A stretch of DNA of 64,000 nucleotides from Lyophyllum atratum (GCA_014905825.1 JACGCN010000007.1:1240001-1304000); one strand, 5' to 3'. Shown: positions 1 to 11,863, counted from the first letter of the stretch. Notes: generated from the sequence alone by a model not told the origin. A program made the numbers and translations.

Positions 1-1173
1 GTCGGGCCTAGTTCCCGTGGTGTGGCAGACGTTTCGGAAAATGACGTATACCTATACCCCACGGGCATGGCAGCCATTTGGAGCGCGCACCATATCATCT
101 CGGCTGTCCGACCCGCAGCGAAAAATGTTTGTTTTGGGTTCGTCTGCCCTTTTCCATGAACATAATACAGCTGCTAACAATAAGATGATAGATTTCCCTA
201 CACCGATACCCTCAAGATCCTGGAGAAATGGGGTCCGGGATGCCACTTCTTTGGAGGTGGATTAGACGCAGAGATAGACGAACTGGAGGCCATTCTGGAG
301 AAGGAGGCTGCCCTCAACCCTGGTACACCACCCATTCTGGCACTCTTCACAGAATTCCCGTCCAACCCTCTCCTTCGCTCTGGCAACCTCCCCCGATTGC
401 GGGCCCTAGCCGATAAATACGATTTCCTGATCGTCATCGATGAGACGATTGGCAATTTCGTGAACGTAGAGGTCCTGCCATACGCCGATATCGTTGTGAG
501 CAGTCTCTCGAAGGTCTTCAGTGGAGTGGCCAACGTCATGGGCGGCGGGTGAGTCGATTTTCTTGAACGCACATCCATCTGTAAACTGACTCAAACTAGC
601 CTAGTCCTCAACCCCCGGTGCCGTCATTACACCGCGCTCAAGGCATATATGGACTCGACCTTCGAGGACCTATACTTTAACGAGGATGCCATCTACATGG
701 AGCGCAACTCGCGTGACTTCCAACGCCGCATCAAGATCATCGACTTCAACACTGAGGCCGTGTGCGACTTCCTGCGATCGCGTTCCCTTCCCGGAGGCGC
801 AGCAGGGGGAGTCATAAAGGAGGTGTTCTACCCGAAGTACATCACGCCCGAGAACTATGAGGCCTGCCGCATCAAGACCCCAGGAGCCGAAGGCGGATTC
901 GGCGGGATGTTCTCGCTGACGTTCACATCGCTCGCTGCGTCGCATGCGTTCTTCGATGCGCTGTCGTGTCACAAGGGTCCTAGTTTGGGAACGAACTTTA
1001 CACTGGCGTGTCCGTTCACGATTCTTGCGCATTATGCAGAGCTGGACTGGGCGGCGAAGTATGGGGTAGAAGAGGGCCTAGTCAGAGTTAGTGTGGGGAT
1101 GGAGGAGACCCAGTCATTGTTGAACTCTTTCGAGATGGCTTTGAAGGCAGCGGAGCAGGCCGTTAGGACATAA
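1..1173 (+). CDS. STR2: Cystathionine gamma-synthase (5' partial)
   Basis: PLP enzyme of the Cys/Met metabolism family that joins an activated homoserine to cysteine to give cystathionine, in the transsulfuration branch of methionine synthesis. The 5' end lies outside the window. Three exons are visible, 1-137, 192-548 and 600-1173, with GT-AG introns at 138-191 and 549-599; joined they give 355 residues in one frame. The motif [13 protein letters not shown] is typical of the fungal STR2 branch. [10 protein letters not shown] holds the Asp that contacts the pyridine nitrogen, and SSLSKVFSG holds the Schiff-base Lys. The C-terminus ends with the usual RVSVGMEE and a terminal helix. Homoserine dehydrogenase at 4660-5964 acts upstream in the same pathway. 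The family is clear; STR2 against another gamma-family member is an inference from the motif pattern. Confidence 0.88.
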
Positions 1174-1416
1174 CGCAATGCCATTTGGCAGAGCTTGATA
1201 TTCCTTCAACAAGGAAGTTTAGACATGTATCGCATAAACCATTTTGTATCCAACTACAAGCAATCAATCAATGTATCCTTAGTCTCTTGCAACTAAAAGC
1301 GTTTCAACGTCAAGCGAGGCAATCAAATCGGAAGAGAGTGCGTCCAGAGTAGAGTAATATAAATAATGGTAATACAATGGTACAGATACAGAGCAAAAAC
1401 CAAAACACCACAGCAT

Positions 1417-1987
1417 CTATACTTCTTGACTGTTCTTCCCAGCCTTCGGTTTTGTGGGTAGGAGTTCGGGGTTGATATGGGGGACTGAGGACGAATGAGA
1501 CAAGGTATGAGACTCAAGAGAATAGAAAACGTACCGACACCACCCTGGGAGATGACAACATCACCAAGGAGCTTGCCTAGTCTGGATGGGAGAATAAGCA
1601 AAGAGGACTACCAATGTAGACAACGAAAACTTACTCTTCGTCATTTCGGATGGCAAGTTGCAGATGACGAGGCACGATACGTTGCTTCTTGTTATCACGA
1701 GCAGCGTTACCGGCGAGTTCGAGGATCTCAGCAGCGAGATACTCCAAGACGGCGGCGAGGTACACTGTAAAATTTGTCAGTCCAAGAGCGCCTGGTGAAA
1801 CGAAGCGCAACATACCAGGTGCACCAGCGCCTACACGCTGAGCATAGTTGCCCTTCTTCAGGAGTCTGTGCACACGACCGACGGGGAATTGGAGGCCAGC
1901 TTTGGCTGAACGAGATTGAGATTTTCCGGCTTCACCGCCGCCAGCTGCCTTGCCACCCCTGGATTTTCCGCTAACTTTGCCAGACAT
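1417..1987 (-). CDS. H2A: Histone H2A
   Basis: Core histone H2A, which pairs with H2B in the nucleosome. Four exons (1816-1987, 1635-1764, 1535-1581, 1417-1484) join to a 138-residue protein. It has the diagnostic [14 protein letters not shown], the acidic patch region, [11 protein letters not shown] and [11 protein letters not shown], and ends in SQEV. That C-terminal SQ is the site phosphorylated by Mec1/Tel1-type kinases in fungal H2A, so this protein also does the job of H2A.X. The first intron (1765-1815) is 51 bases and has no in-frame stop, so unspliced RNA would read through. The gene is divergent from H2B, with 298 bases between the start codons. Confidence 0.97.
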
Positions 1988-2285
1988 TGTAGTTTATGTG
2001 GTGGTGGTGGTGGTAGTTGAGAAGGATGGGTCGCGAAAGTGGCGAGATGTGGTGGTGGGGGGAAGGAGCAGGTGGCTTGAGCATTTGCATGTTGGCAATA
2101 TTTATACCCCGACGCCGACGCGAGAATCAACAAAGACGCGTAGAGCGCGTCGTGACCAAACAGACGCAAAGTCACGTGTCTCTATATATACTCTCACGCA
2201 GATTCCGTTGACTCTTCTACAGCCTTGACCTCCACCCCCATCAACACCCATCGCCTTTGCCCCCATTCCAACCCAACTATCACAA
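1988..2285. promoter_or_regulatory. Divergent H2A/H2B promoter
   Basis: Shared 298-base intergenic region between the two histone start codons, the usual arrangement for fungal H2A-H2B pairs and likely to give S-phase co-expression. A TATA-like TATAAATA reads on the minus strand at 2099-2106, about 112 bases before the H2A start. TATATATA at 2183-2190 lies about 96 bases before the H2B start. A CACGTG E-box is at 2173-2178. These are sequence matches only; use as promoter elements is inferred. Confidence 0.75.
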
Positions 2286-2838
2286 ATGGCACCTAAACCC
2301 GCTTCTACTGCCGGCAAAGCCCCCGCTTCCACCGCCTCCAAGGCACCAGCCAAGTCCACTGAGGGCGTCAAGGCGGCCAAGAAAACATCGAAAGCAGCAG
2401 CGCCTGCAGATGGGGAGAAGAAGAAGCGCAAGAAGGTCCGAAAGGAGACCTACTCCTCTTACATTTACAAGGGTACGTTCTCCGACCACTTCACGTGGAC
2501 TTCGTCTGACTTCGACGCCACAGTGTTGAAGCAGGTTCACCCTGATACTGGTATCTCGAACAAGGCGATGGCTATCCTAAACAGCTTCGTCAATGATATC
2601 TTCGAGCGCATCGCCACAGAAGCATCCAGTAAGTATTTCGCGTCAGACGCGTCTTTGTCCTCTTGCTCACGTATTTCCTCTGCTCTTAGAACTCGCATCT
2701 TACTCGAAAAAGTCGACAATCTCATCACGAGAGATTCAAACATCAGTACGGCTTATCCTCCCTGGTGAACTTGCCAAGCACGCTATCTCGGAAGGCACGA
2801 AGTCAGTGACGAAGTTTTCGTCAGCAGGCGCGAAGTAA
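2286..2838 (+). CDS. H2B: Histone H2B
   Basis: Core histone H2B. Three exons (2286-2472, 2524-2628, 2690-2838) give 146 residues. The lysine- and alanine-rich tail is followed by [20 protein letters not shown], then [36 protein letters not shown] and the C-terminal helix [14 protein letters not shown]. The lysine in AVTKFxSx-type ends (here SVTKF) is the conserved Bre1 monoubiquitination site. Divergent from H2A. Confidence 0.97.
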
Positions 2839-3203
2839 ATATCATGGCTGGTGAGTCATCTTGCGGTTCCTTACCCTTTCGCTCAGCTGATTATGGTTCT
2901 AGATGTTTGCTTGTACGGAGTGGGGATGTTTTTATTATTTCTCTTCAGTTAGGTCCTGTACACCAGTGTATTTCTCTAATCTATATCCTGTATCGAAATT
3001 CAACCTACGAGTGGAATTTAAGCACGAGGCCAACATGAGGCCCAGTCAGCCGTCTCCAGAACACTTGATGTCTCCGCTCATTTTTCGGGGCACCTCAATA
3101 AGTATAACAGAGCAAATACGACGGGGTTTTCGTTTCAGGCAGACTCAAAACACACAGGTGTCATAAAGAGTATGAAGGTATCTGAGAGTAGTACCTTGGT
3201 GGA
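2839..3203. other. Convergent 3' intergenic region
   Basis: Between the H2B stop and the stop of the next, oppositely oriented gene. It presumably holds both 3' UTRs; no other feature is seen. Confidence 0.5.
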
Positions 3204-4295
3204 TCATCGCGAGTCAGACAAGATGGGGAGGCCGAATTCGAGGTCTGCATTCGCCATATACCCACCGACGGACCAAGGTACAATCGCAGGAAAGCCTTCG
3301 CCGTCACCGACTTTGCCAGCTATTCCGGGAGTGACAGACACCAAACTGACTGTCCCCTTGATGACAGGCACGAAGGCCGCCCACTGGGTGGTCGCCACTT
3401 CCTCAGGCCGCTCACCTGCAGGAAGAGGTGGCTGCACCAGAGAAACGTACTGGCCGAGTGGGCGCGTGGTGATTGGGATTGGAAGATAGGAGAGGACTGG
3501 AACGGGCTTGATGGTTACGTGGAAGCATGGAGAGGTGGCATCTGGGCGCGTAACGCTTATAGTCGTTGTTCTACCTTGAGTCGTGATGCTGAAGTCTGCG
3601 ACTTGCTCTGGATGCCCGCTACTTTTTAGTACCGAGGGATAGAGGACCAACATATTCGGGATAACTGACTAGGTATGTTCCAGTTCCGGCGCCCTGTAGA
3701 AGCGAGGAAGCATGAGTAGCGCAGCGACTTGGTGTGCATCGGTGAGCCATACCGTTCTCCGTCGACTCCTTGGTGGAGACATAGATACGGGTGACGCGAG
3801 CCCCAGCTTTGCCATCCTTACATTTCCATCTCCCAGGAACATAGATGAGCTCGTCATCTTGAAGGTGCCCAAATCAGTCCCATAATCCTCGACATTTATT
3901 GGTAGATGTCAACATACATGGTCCTGTTAGATGCGTCAATCAGCCTGTTTTATAGACGAAGACGAATTATACATACCAACAGGACTTTCGGAGTACGAGA
4001 GGATCTTGTGATGGTCGAGAAGTAAGCTTACTTCGAAGGGGAGAGGCCTGGCAGCCTAGTCCTCACCTGTATAGCTCCCGGACCACCAATGAATTCACCA
4101 TCAGACGTCAGCACCTCAGCTTCGTGGGGAGTGGCAAACCCAGCTGGAAAACTAGAGGTCTTGGACAATCCTGACAAGAGAAAGGCCCAAGCACGGGCTT
4201 TCAGCTTCCATGGTCTGTTTCACGGCTCCTAGTCAGTGTATTGAGCAACCAAAATTTGTTGTAGCGCACGCTGGGACGATTTCGACGCCGGACAT
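3204..4295 (-). CDS. Acetoacetate-decarboxylase-like protein
   Basis: Seven exons (4270-4295, 4067-4214, 3977-4004, 3918-3923, 3753-3857, 3670-3693, 3204-3607) join in frame to 246 residues. The order of motifs VPAPWKLKARAWAF, FPAGFATPHEAEV, GGPGAIQIL, SPVGPYDELIYVPGRW, RVTRIYVST and NGRRNWNIPK is that of a fungal protein family resembling the acetoacetate decarboxylase fold, where PYDEL is the typical segment. The substrate is unknown. One exon is only six bases (3918-3923, encoding part of GPY), yet its flanks have good splice signals. The true ATG (4295) sits in a 26-base first exon. The family assignment is from motif memory, not a search. Confidence 0.72.
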
Positions 4296-4659
4296 GGCGA
4301 CGGTGGAGTCGTGGGTGGTAGATACGGCCGAAACGTAACAGATCTCGGTGATCACATTCTAGTCCCTGTAACTCGGCCGCCGCGTCGTGGCAGTTGAATG
4401 TTGTGAGGCTTGAGAGGGGCTCGACTAGCCCGTGCACAAAGATGCTGGGTCATGGACAGCGACTGACCGTGCATGTAGAACTGACGCCGTATGCAGTCGT
4501 GTGCCGTGCAAGGATTAAGGAAGTTTAAACCGCGTATTTTTGATCCGACCCCCGCAACTTCGACAAGTGTTCACACCCGCTCAGGCTCTAAAAGTACAGC
4601 TATATTTTGGGTTGTACAAAGTTATCCTATGTAACGAAGAATCCGAGTGAGCGCGCGCT
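4296..4659. other. Intergenic region
   Basis: Upstream of the decarboxylase-like gene and downstream of HOM6. A pyrimidine/purine-mixed promoter-like stretch; nothing specific recognised. Confidence 0.4.
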
Positions 4660-5964
4660 CTATACGAGCTTAAATAGGTCTCCTAGTACTCCCATCGCAG
4701 TGACGGCAGCCCCAGCCCCAGCACCCTGCACGATCAATGGCCTGGCGCCATATCTCTCCGTGTGGAACATGATGATGTTATCAGAACCTCCGAGGGAGGT
4801 GGCGAAGGGATGGCTGGTCGAGTACCTAAGTTAAGAGAGACGAAGCATGAGCATCTCGACGATAGGACGCGCGACGAATCATACGCACTTCTCAAGGCCA
4901 GCCTTAACCACACCACTCACAACATCCACAACACCAACGAACCTCAGCACTTTGCCTTCCGCGCTAGCGTCGGCGCGTAGCTGCGAGAAGTGCGCGTCAA
5001 ATTCGGGGAGACGGGAGATGAACTCGTCGCCTGTTGGGATGCCCTCGAGAGCTGGGGGGATCAGGGAGGCCGTCTGCACGGAGGCGAAGGATTTCAGAAT
5101 AGGGAGGGCGGTTGGGGTGTGCGACCCAGAGACAATAGTGCGGGAGAGGATGGTTAGCTTCCTTGCAACGTCGAACCCATTTAGGTCATCCGCTGGGTGC
5201 GGCTCCTACATTATCAAATCATCCTGAGTTCCCTCCTGGTATGCCTGGAACTAGGGACGGAAATTACGCACTGTGTAGCCCTTTTCGCGTGCGACCTTGA
5301 CCACAGAGGAGAATGCGGGCCCATCAGGCTTCCCAGTGGAGAACTCGTTGAAGATGTAGCTCATAGTGCCAGAAAATACACCCTCGACTTTGACGACCTG
5401 TTCAAGTCGCCTGTAAGTCATCATGCTTCAAAAACAGTTCCTGGGGGTACGCACCTTGTCACCAGTAGCCACCAGCTCCTTCAGCGTAGAAATGACCGGC
5501 AATCCTGCTCCAACCGTAGCCTCGTTCAAGAAGCGCGCCCCACTACCTTTACTCGCGTTCAAAATACTCTCGTACAGGGCAATATCTCCGGAGTATGCCT
5601 TCTTGTTAGGCGTAACGACGTTGATGCCCTTTTCCAGCAAAGCAGGATAGAGGCCGGCTACATCCTCCGAGGAAGTGTTGTCTACCAACGCGACCTTTTG
5701 GTTCGGTGCAACAAGGGCGGCCAGCTGCTCAGTCAGAGCTTTGAAGTCCGGCTTCTGCTGCGACGACGCGAGTCTTTCTTTCCATTCAGAACCGGGCTTG
5801 ATGGGGTTTGCAGCATCGAAGATGGTACGAGTAGAAGAGGTTAGTGAGATGAGTTGGAATGGCGTGGCCGGTTGAGGGATGGCAAGGAGTTGTTCGATGA
5901 GCTCCGAGCCGACGAGACCAACGCCAACGACTGCGACATAGATCTTGGATGTAGAGGTTGACAT
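4660..5964 (-). CDS. HOM6: Homoserine dehydrogenase
   Basis: NAD(P)-dependent enzyme that reduces aspartate semialdehyde to homoserine, the branch point to threonine and methionine, in the cytosol. Four exons (5455-5964, 5272-5397, 4889-5205, 4660-4825) give 372 residues, close to the yeast enzyme length. The N-terminal Rossmann motif is [26 protein letters not shown], then [15 protein letters not shown] and [17 protein letters not shown] are the catalytic-domain signatures. The C-terminus has [20 protein letters not shown] and ends at FKLV. There is no aspartokinase fusion, as expected in fungi. It lies close to the cystathionine gamma-synthase gene of the same pathway. Confidence 0.95.
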
Positions 5965-6372
5965 GATGGATCTGGAGAGAGAACGGCCGAGAGATTGTCG
6001 GCTCGCTCAAGATAGGAGTGGACTTTGGATGATCATAGACAAAGAATGTCGTGATATCGATGGCATCGATGGATTTTCCGTTCGAGCACACCTTTCTTGC
6101 CGGTATTAGAACAAAAAAGTAGGTGGCATTCCCTATTATCGAGACGCGGAAGAGTTGCAGCATGGTGGAAGGAGACAACCTGATGGGAACGTTCCCCAGT
6201 CACTCTGGCCCAACACTTGGCACTGCTAGCGCTCATCCTTGCTGATATCAGTCGATATCGGAATCCTCCAGTTTGACGCGGGATATACTTTACTTTCGTT
6301 CATGGTATAAAGCAAAGCAAGGGTCTGTCTAAAGTCAATGTTACTGTTACGTGTCGCTGATCACAAATGTAC
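5965..6372. other. Intergenic region
   Basis: HOM6 promoter side and the 3' end of the next gene. Only short incidental reading frames are seen. Confidence 0.4.
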
Positions 6373-8079
6373 CTAAGTAGCTATAGGAAATCTTTTTTTT
6401 TGGAAACTCGGGTTATCTGGACTTGTATACCGTCTAACATCGACTCTCTTCACGATGCTCTCCAGGTTCTTCACGTCGGCCTCCGGGATATGGTCTCTCA
6501 TCTTCAATATTAACTCTGAAAGGACGATCCCATTCTCCTGCCTCGCGCTTAAATAGCGTGACAAAACCTCAATGTAGGTGCTCTGGAACCCATTTGAGGC
6601 GTCGCGATAAAGCTCGTCGACGATCGTATTGTCAATGCTGAGACGACGCAGGGCTTTGAAATTGACGTCGATAGCCTGGGTAACTTCCTCTTCGAAAAGG
6701 CCCTTGGAAAGAGCCTTAAGAAAGCCATCGTTGCGATAGCTGACGTGGATGTTTCTGAGCCTCCGAAGGCTTCCAAAAATGACCCAAATTGCCTCTTGAA
6801 GAAGGATATCGGTGACTATCAGTGACTCCAGGCATGTCAAGGAGAGCGCAGTGAGGACACTCTTTGTGCTTTTCAAGTCCCAACTGTATCCCAAATTCAG
6901 ATCCACTTGTGGGAAGATAGCTCGGTCATATGGATCAGAGATACCAGACGATGTCCAGAGTTTGATTTGTCGACAATGAAGTGGCATGGACCGAATCGGA
7001 CCTTCCACACGTTCTCCTAGATTTCTGACCAACCCTTCCATGAGATTTGCCCTAGTGTCGACCTCGAATGCAGGATAGCCCGCGCAAGTTATGGTGACGC
7101 GGGGAGTTTTTGAGTAGATGATATGATTCAATAAGAACACGCAGTTAGGAAGCGATGATTGAATCACCAACTCCTGAAGTCGAGGAAGATTGGCATTGCT
7201 TCTAGAGTCTCCTGTGCTGGGCCCATGCATTGATGCAAAATCGGAAACAACGATAAGGGATTCAAGGCACGGCATATTTGAAAGGGCAGATATGAACTGG
7301 TCTGCGGGGCGTCCGATGCATAGCGAAGAATCGCAGACCTTGAGAAACCTGAGGGTGGATAGAAAAATGATAGCTCCCCAGCTAAAATCACAGTTCGATA
7401 GAGTGAGCTGCGTCAATCGTGGCGATTCCCCGGAAAACAAACATGCTGGAAGACGGTTGTTGTCGTTCGTTCTGTTGAAGGATATTCTACAAGTCTCCAA
7501 AAGGGGTGCGGGGACATTGAGGAGGCTGATGAACTCCATAAACTTTTGGTTGTTGCATTCAAGTTGGGATAGAGAAAGGTTCCCGATGCGTGATAGATTT
7601 CTGAGAACACCTTTCACCAAGGTGTCCGCTATGCCGTACGGCACTTCGTAGGAGCCATCGCCGATTTTCACGTCGACTGTCAAAGCAGCCATCTTGGAGC
7701 GTGTCAGCATCTCCTGAGCCCAGGTTGGATAGGAAAACGGTATGCGAGTCCAAAGATTCGGGCAATCTAAGGCAACGCGACGCCAATGCGAGCACACGTA
7801 TGACACACGTATCCAACGAAGTCTTGGGTGGCCATACCTCACAGTTCCTGCGACGAATATGAAGATGATCTCGAGGAGCTCTGATGGAAGGTGGGAAATA
7901 AGGCATGGGCTGTTAGGCTGCCGCGGAATTACGACTGCGCCGGACGCAGAAAACCTCTCGTGAACGCGAGCACAAGCAGCTTTGGTGGCGCTAGGGACTT
8001 CGCTACTACTGGTGTCTGTTATTGTTAGGCTGAGCAGAGTACCGATAACGAGATTCACTTGTAGCAACGTACCTTCCAT
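6373..8079 (-). CDS. F-box protein with LRR-like C-terminus
   Basis: Likely substrate receptor of an SCF ubiquitin ligase. Two exons: a seven-base first exon (8073-8079, ATG plus GAAG) and 6373-8015, giving 549 residues. The 57-base intron between them has no stop in frame, so a longer frame runs upstream, but that frame opens with TTG at 8157; ATG 8079 is preferred. The F-box core is ISHLPSELLEIIFIFV, followed by a W-rich segment (YVCSHWRRVALDCPNLW) that is standard in Agaricomycete F-box proteins. The rest consists of degenerate leucine-rich strands. The target is unknown. It is not a close relative of the F-box copies at 28-39 kb. Confidence 0.85.
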   Translation of the reverse strand: MEGTLLQVNLVIGTLLSLTITDTSSSEVPSATKAACARVHERFSASGAVVIPRQPNSPCLISHLPSELLEIIFIFVAGTVRYGHPRLRWIRVSYVCSHWRRVALDCPNLWTRIPFSYPTWAQEMLTRSKMAALTVDVKIGDGSYEVPYGIADTLVKGVLRNLSRIGNLSLSQLECNNQKFMEFISLLNVPAPLLETCRISFNRTNDNNRLPACLFSGESPRLTQLTLSNCDFSWGAIIFLSTLRFLKVCDSSLCIGRPADQFISALSNMPCLESLIVVSDFASMHGPSTGDSRSNANLPRLQELVIQSSLPNCVFLLNHIIYSKTPRVTITCAGYPAFEVDTRANLMEGLVRNLGERVEGPIRSMPLHCRQIKLWTSSGISDPYDRAIFPQVDLNLGYSWDLKSTKSVLTALSLTCLESLIVTDILLQEAIWVIFGSLRRLRNIHVSYRNDGFLKALSKGLFEEEVTQAIDVNFKALRRLSIDNTIVDELYRDASNGFQSTYIEVLSRYLSARQENGIVLSELILKMRDHIPEADVKNLESIVKRVDVRRYTSPDNPSFQKKRFPIAT

Positions 8080-8611
8080 GGCTAGGATGGTGGGATGGTG
8101 GAAGATCCAACTGATCAGCGAAGGAACTTTTACTAAGGGTTTGGGAGTTGAGAACAAACTAAGATCACGATGGACTCATACCACATAATAAAGACTTCAA
8201 TCAGAATCGATAATCACAGCGTGTATGATATGGGGGAGTATGGGGGTACTGATCACACTTGTAGGCTCCTGGACCTACATACCGCAACATGAACGTTGAA
8301 CGATCAAGAACGTCAGCAATCTACGGCATCTTCCGAATCCATAGCAGCGTGGCTTGGGGCTTTGGGCCTTGTCTCCGTGACTGACCGTCGAATATGTCAG
8401 ACACTGGAGAAAGTACACACCGACCGGAAGACAGATCATCTCAGGCTGTCACTTCCACTGGCACCGATTTTCTGCTCCGGGGGCGAGGCAACAGATAACA
8501 TAGGCTGGGAAAACGAAGTATGACTATCCTCAGAATGCTTCTATGTATACCCAATTCTAGCCTCTTTCCTCACCCCTCTATAGATATGTGGCGCCTATCT
8601 GACATGAACAC
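8080..8611. other. Intergenic region
   Basis: Divergent region between the F-box gene and the small membrane protein. No recognisable element. Confidence 0.4.
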
Positions 8612-9147
8612 ATGTCAGCCCCCCGTGCTCCGATTCGGAGCTCCATCGACCTCATTAATCTCCGTCACGGTGCGATTGCAGACAGGCAGGTATCTCATTT
8701 CATTCGACCATGTCTGATGGTCTATAAAGACACTTTACAGCCCACCGCAATCCCAATGCCATTTGTCCTTGAGCATATTCTCCTCATACTTGGTCTTCTA
8801 TACACCGCCTCATGCTGCTTGAGAATCTTTCGAGATTGGATCCTTGCACGTCGCGGCCTAGATCACGGCACGTCCCAGCCTGCTAGACCCACTGAACGTA
8901 CATCCAATGAGAAAGATAATGATTGGCTTCAACCCTTATATGAACTCGAGAAGTTGCAATCGAGTCCCAAGAGTAATGACGAAAGAGGCCATAGAGTTTG
9001 AAATCATTCACTTCGAACTGGCCTGACGAGGCTAACCTCTCCTTTACACAGTTTTATCATGCTCAGGATTCCGACAAAAACTCTGCATCGGAAGATGACG
9101 GTCAATCCCTGATATTCACTCCATTCAGATCCAGAGAACATGGATGA
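8612..9147 (+). CDS. Small single-TM protein of unknown function
   Basis: Two exons, 8612-8995 and 9052-9147, joined by a good GT-AG intron, give 159 residues. A hydrophobic stretch FVLEHILLILGLLYTASCC at about residues 51-69 is followed by basic residues (RIFRDWILARR), so it is probably a type II or tail-oriented membrane protein. The rest is polar and acidic, with a Ser/Asp-rich second exon. The start could instead be an ATG further in, just before the TM segment. No family is recognised. Support is the continuous frame across a plausible intron and the TM segment. Confidence 0.45.
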
Positions 9148-9439
9148 ACAACGGATGCTGGCAACTTGCATTACTAAGGTGAGCCTTTTTGAAAGTTGTT
9201 AACATTCATTTAAAGATTGTATATTTGATAAATCTCCGGCTTTTCGCAAAGCTGTAGGGGAACGAAGTTCGGACAGGTGTACCCTGTATCGCTTCACTAT
9301 CTACTTACTATTCCAATGAGAATATGCTGAAAAGTAGTGCATCGGAGAAAGAATAATGGATATGTCTATAGAGTAGTCTACAGTGAGGCACAAATACAAT
9401 TTGGAAGGATGCTCGCGAAATATCTATAGCCTGTACGAT

Positions 9440-11432
9440 TCATTTGGTCACATTGATATCAGGAAGGAGCGTCGGTAGGTGGTCATGTCTGTTTTGTACG
9501 ATCCACGTCAAAAGCTGAAGAGCCACCACATCTGACAGATATCTGGACAGGGTGATAAGTCCTGGCTCCACGCCCATCCTATCCATGAGAACATCCATGA
9601 GTTGAAAGAAGGTATTGGCTTGTCTAGTCGACAATGATTCGATGATTTCCGCATGAGGTTTTGGGGAAAATTCCGGCGGGGGGTTTGACACATGGGCGAA
9701 GTTATCAATACAAAATCCGGATAGGCGTCGGACCTCTGAAGCAAAAGGGTTGCTTTCATGTATGTCCATGTTACACATGGCATAAATGCGGTGCGCCTTA
9801 TCATATCGCGAGCGGAATGTCATAGAACCGTCCATAATGCTAGTGAGAACATGCCTGAACTCGTTATCGGGGTTTTCATACTCAGGAGAGCCACTACGAA
9901 CGGCATCGGTTGCCCTTCGTCTCTTGCCAGATCTTCCCCCTGAGATTATGGTGAATGAACAAGAAGCAGGTCTCGAGATCGGCTGTTGGAACATTTTCGA
10001 GATGGGGAGTTCCATGACTGCTCGGTAATCCGTCACGGACGTGATACTTGATGTATCCAGTGCGTCGGGTAGGATATATAAGCGTTTATCGGTCATCCAG
10101 GACGGTTTGCCAATATTCGAGAAGTTATATAGCACGGCATAGAACTTCGTTTTGGACGTTAGCATAGGTGAATCTGATCGGGTGATAGGGAAGCTGGGTG
10201 GGGGTGATAACGCATCAACCAACGCCTCGTATTTGTGGCGATCGGACGCGTACTCCATGGATCCGCAATGGTCATGAAGGACCCCAAGAATATATTCCTT
10301 TGAGGAGAATGTGATAGAACCATCTACCCGTACATTCGATAGCAAGATGGAATTAAAGGTTTGGACCTGCGCCTTGGTGAGCTGCGTTATCTGAAACGCA
10401 AACGAATCGGCGTCATTTTCAGCTAGTTGGTCCACGGAGGTTAACCTAGGCGGCTTCTGCTTTATATCCATGAATTTAGTGCTCAAGGATGGCTGCTTCC
10501 GAAGGTTTTCCGGTAGCATCTGGTTGTGCCGTAGGACGACGGCGAGGCGAGGGCTGACTACGAATATGCGATGCAGCATGTAAACTGGCGGAGATTTTCC
10601 TTCCCCAAGATCGAAAGAATTGTGGCCAAGGATGAATTCGGTGCCTTCCGGTGCTTCCCAGAAGCCCAGAAAATAATCCTGCGCCTGCCTAGCATAGGCA
10701 AGTGCAAAATAATGCTCCATATTAGGGTCTATAACCCCACGACACACTGTATCCCGTCCATACTTTTGATACGACTCTTTGGCATGTTGGCATATTAGGG
10801 GGTGGGGCGTATCCATGTAGTAGCGCATTGAACAGAGCCATACGTCGGCCGATGTTTTCAGTCCATGATTTTTCCGGAAGTTCCTGAGCCAGGGGATAAG
10901 ATGATGGTTCTCGATACGGCTTTCCTGGAAGTAGGTGTCCGATGGCTTATTTTGTCGATAGTCCACCACGAACAGAAACGTCATAAGGTAGTACAAGTCC
11001 TTTCGTTTGAGCGCGAATGGGCCTTGCTTATGCATGTGTAGATCATCAATGATCCTCGTAGCGTGGCTCTCCACTGTATAAAGCCCTTCCTCCAGCTTTT
11101 CAATATCTTGCGCGCTCACCTCGCGGTACAGATGTGGAACGCCATAGACTTTGTTCAAGGCTTGATTGCTAAGAGTCGAGGAGGGGATATCGTAGACGAG
11201 AATCGTTTCTACGCCGCGCTGCTCGGGCCTTTGGTATCTGCGACGTGCCCTTTTAGGACCAGAAGAGCTGAGCGCAAAACATATGTCAACGAAGGAGCAA
11301 GAATACGTGACAGCTTCGCACGCACTTCGATGGTTCGGTCTGATACCGACGCAGGATGAATCGGGGAATAGAAGGATGATACCGTTCGTGCGCATTATCT
11401 GGGGGTATTGCAGTAACCTTCGAGGGAGTCAT
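9440..11432 (-). CDS. DUF4238 family protein
   Basis: Two exons (11347-11432 and 9440-11267) give 637 residues. The N-terminal signature ERYHPSIPRFILRR lies in the short first exon in a different genomic frame from the main ORF. After splicing it runs into RRYQRPEQRGVETILVYD and then a segment ending KVYGVPHLYRE. This HPxxPxFxLRxF...WVYD...xxFGxxxxYR layout is that of DUF4238, a family common in basidiomycetes and bacteria with no established reaction. Start ATG 11432 is chosen because it includes the signature. The C-terminal half has no recognised domain. Confidence 0.8.
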
Positions 11433-11863
11433 GAACCTTTGAACGCCTCGGCCCTCGTACAACTGCAGTTTGAACGAAGAAAGCTTGAAACGGAGCGAAC
11501 CTCTTCTTACTGCTCCTCGGATTGAGGGAGCCTAATCAACGATCAGCACTTACCAGGCGTACGCTAGAGTTTAGGGCTATGAAGGACCCTTGGTGGAGCG
11601 GAAGTCGAGGAGGCTACGATACGGTTGATGGCAAAGCAGTGCCAACTCTGGAGACCGAGTGCGATCTAATCTGATCAGATTGTGTTCAATCACCTCCCAT
11701 CACCTCGGGTCGGCCTGCCGAATGAGCCAATTCTTTTGCCTTTTCTCTTGGAGCTCATCACTAGCTTTCACAAAGTCTTCTTCAATTCCTTAAGATATGT
11801 GGCTCAACACGCTTCTGAATGTACTTCTGGCGTAATGAAAGTCATTCTCTTAGTACTACGCGT
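11433..11863. other. Intergenic region
   Basis: Upstream of the DUF4238 gene and beyond the 3' end of the P450 gene. No gene is seen; the P450-tail repeat begins at its right edge. Confidence 0.4.
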
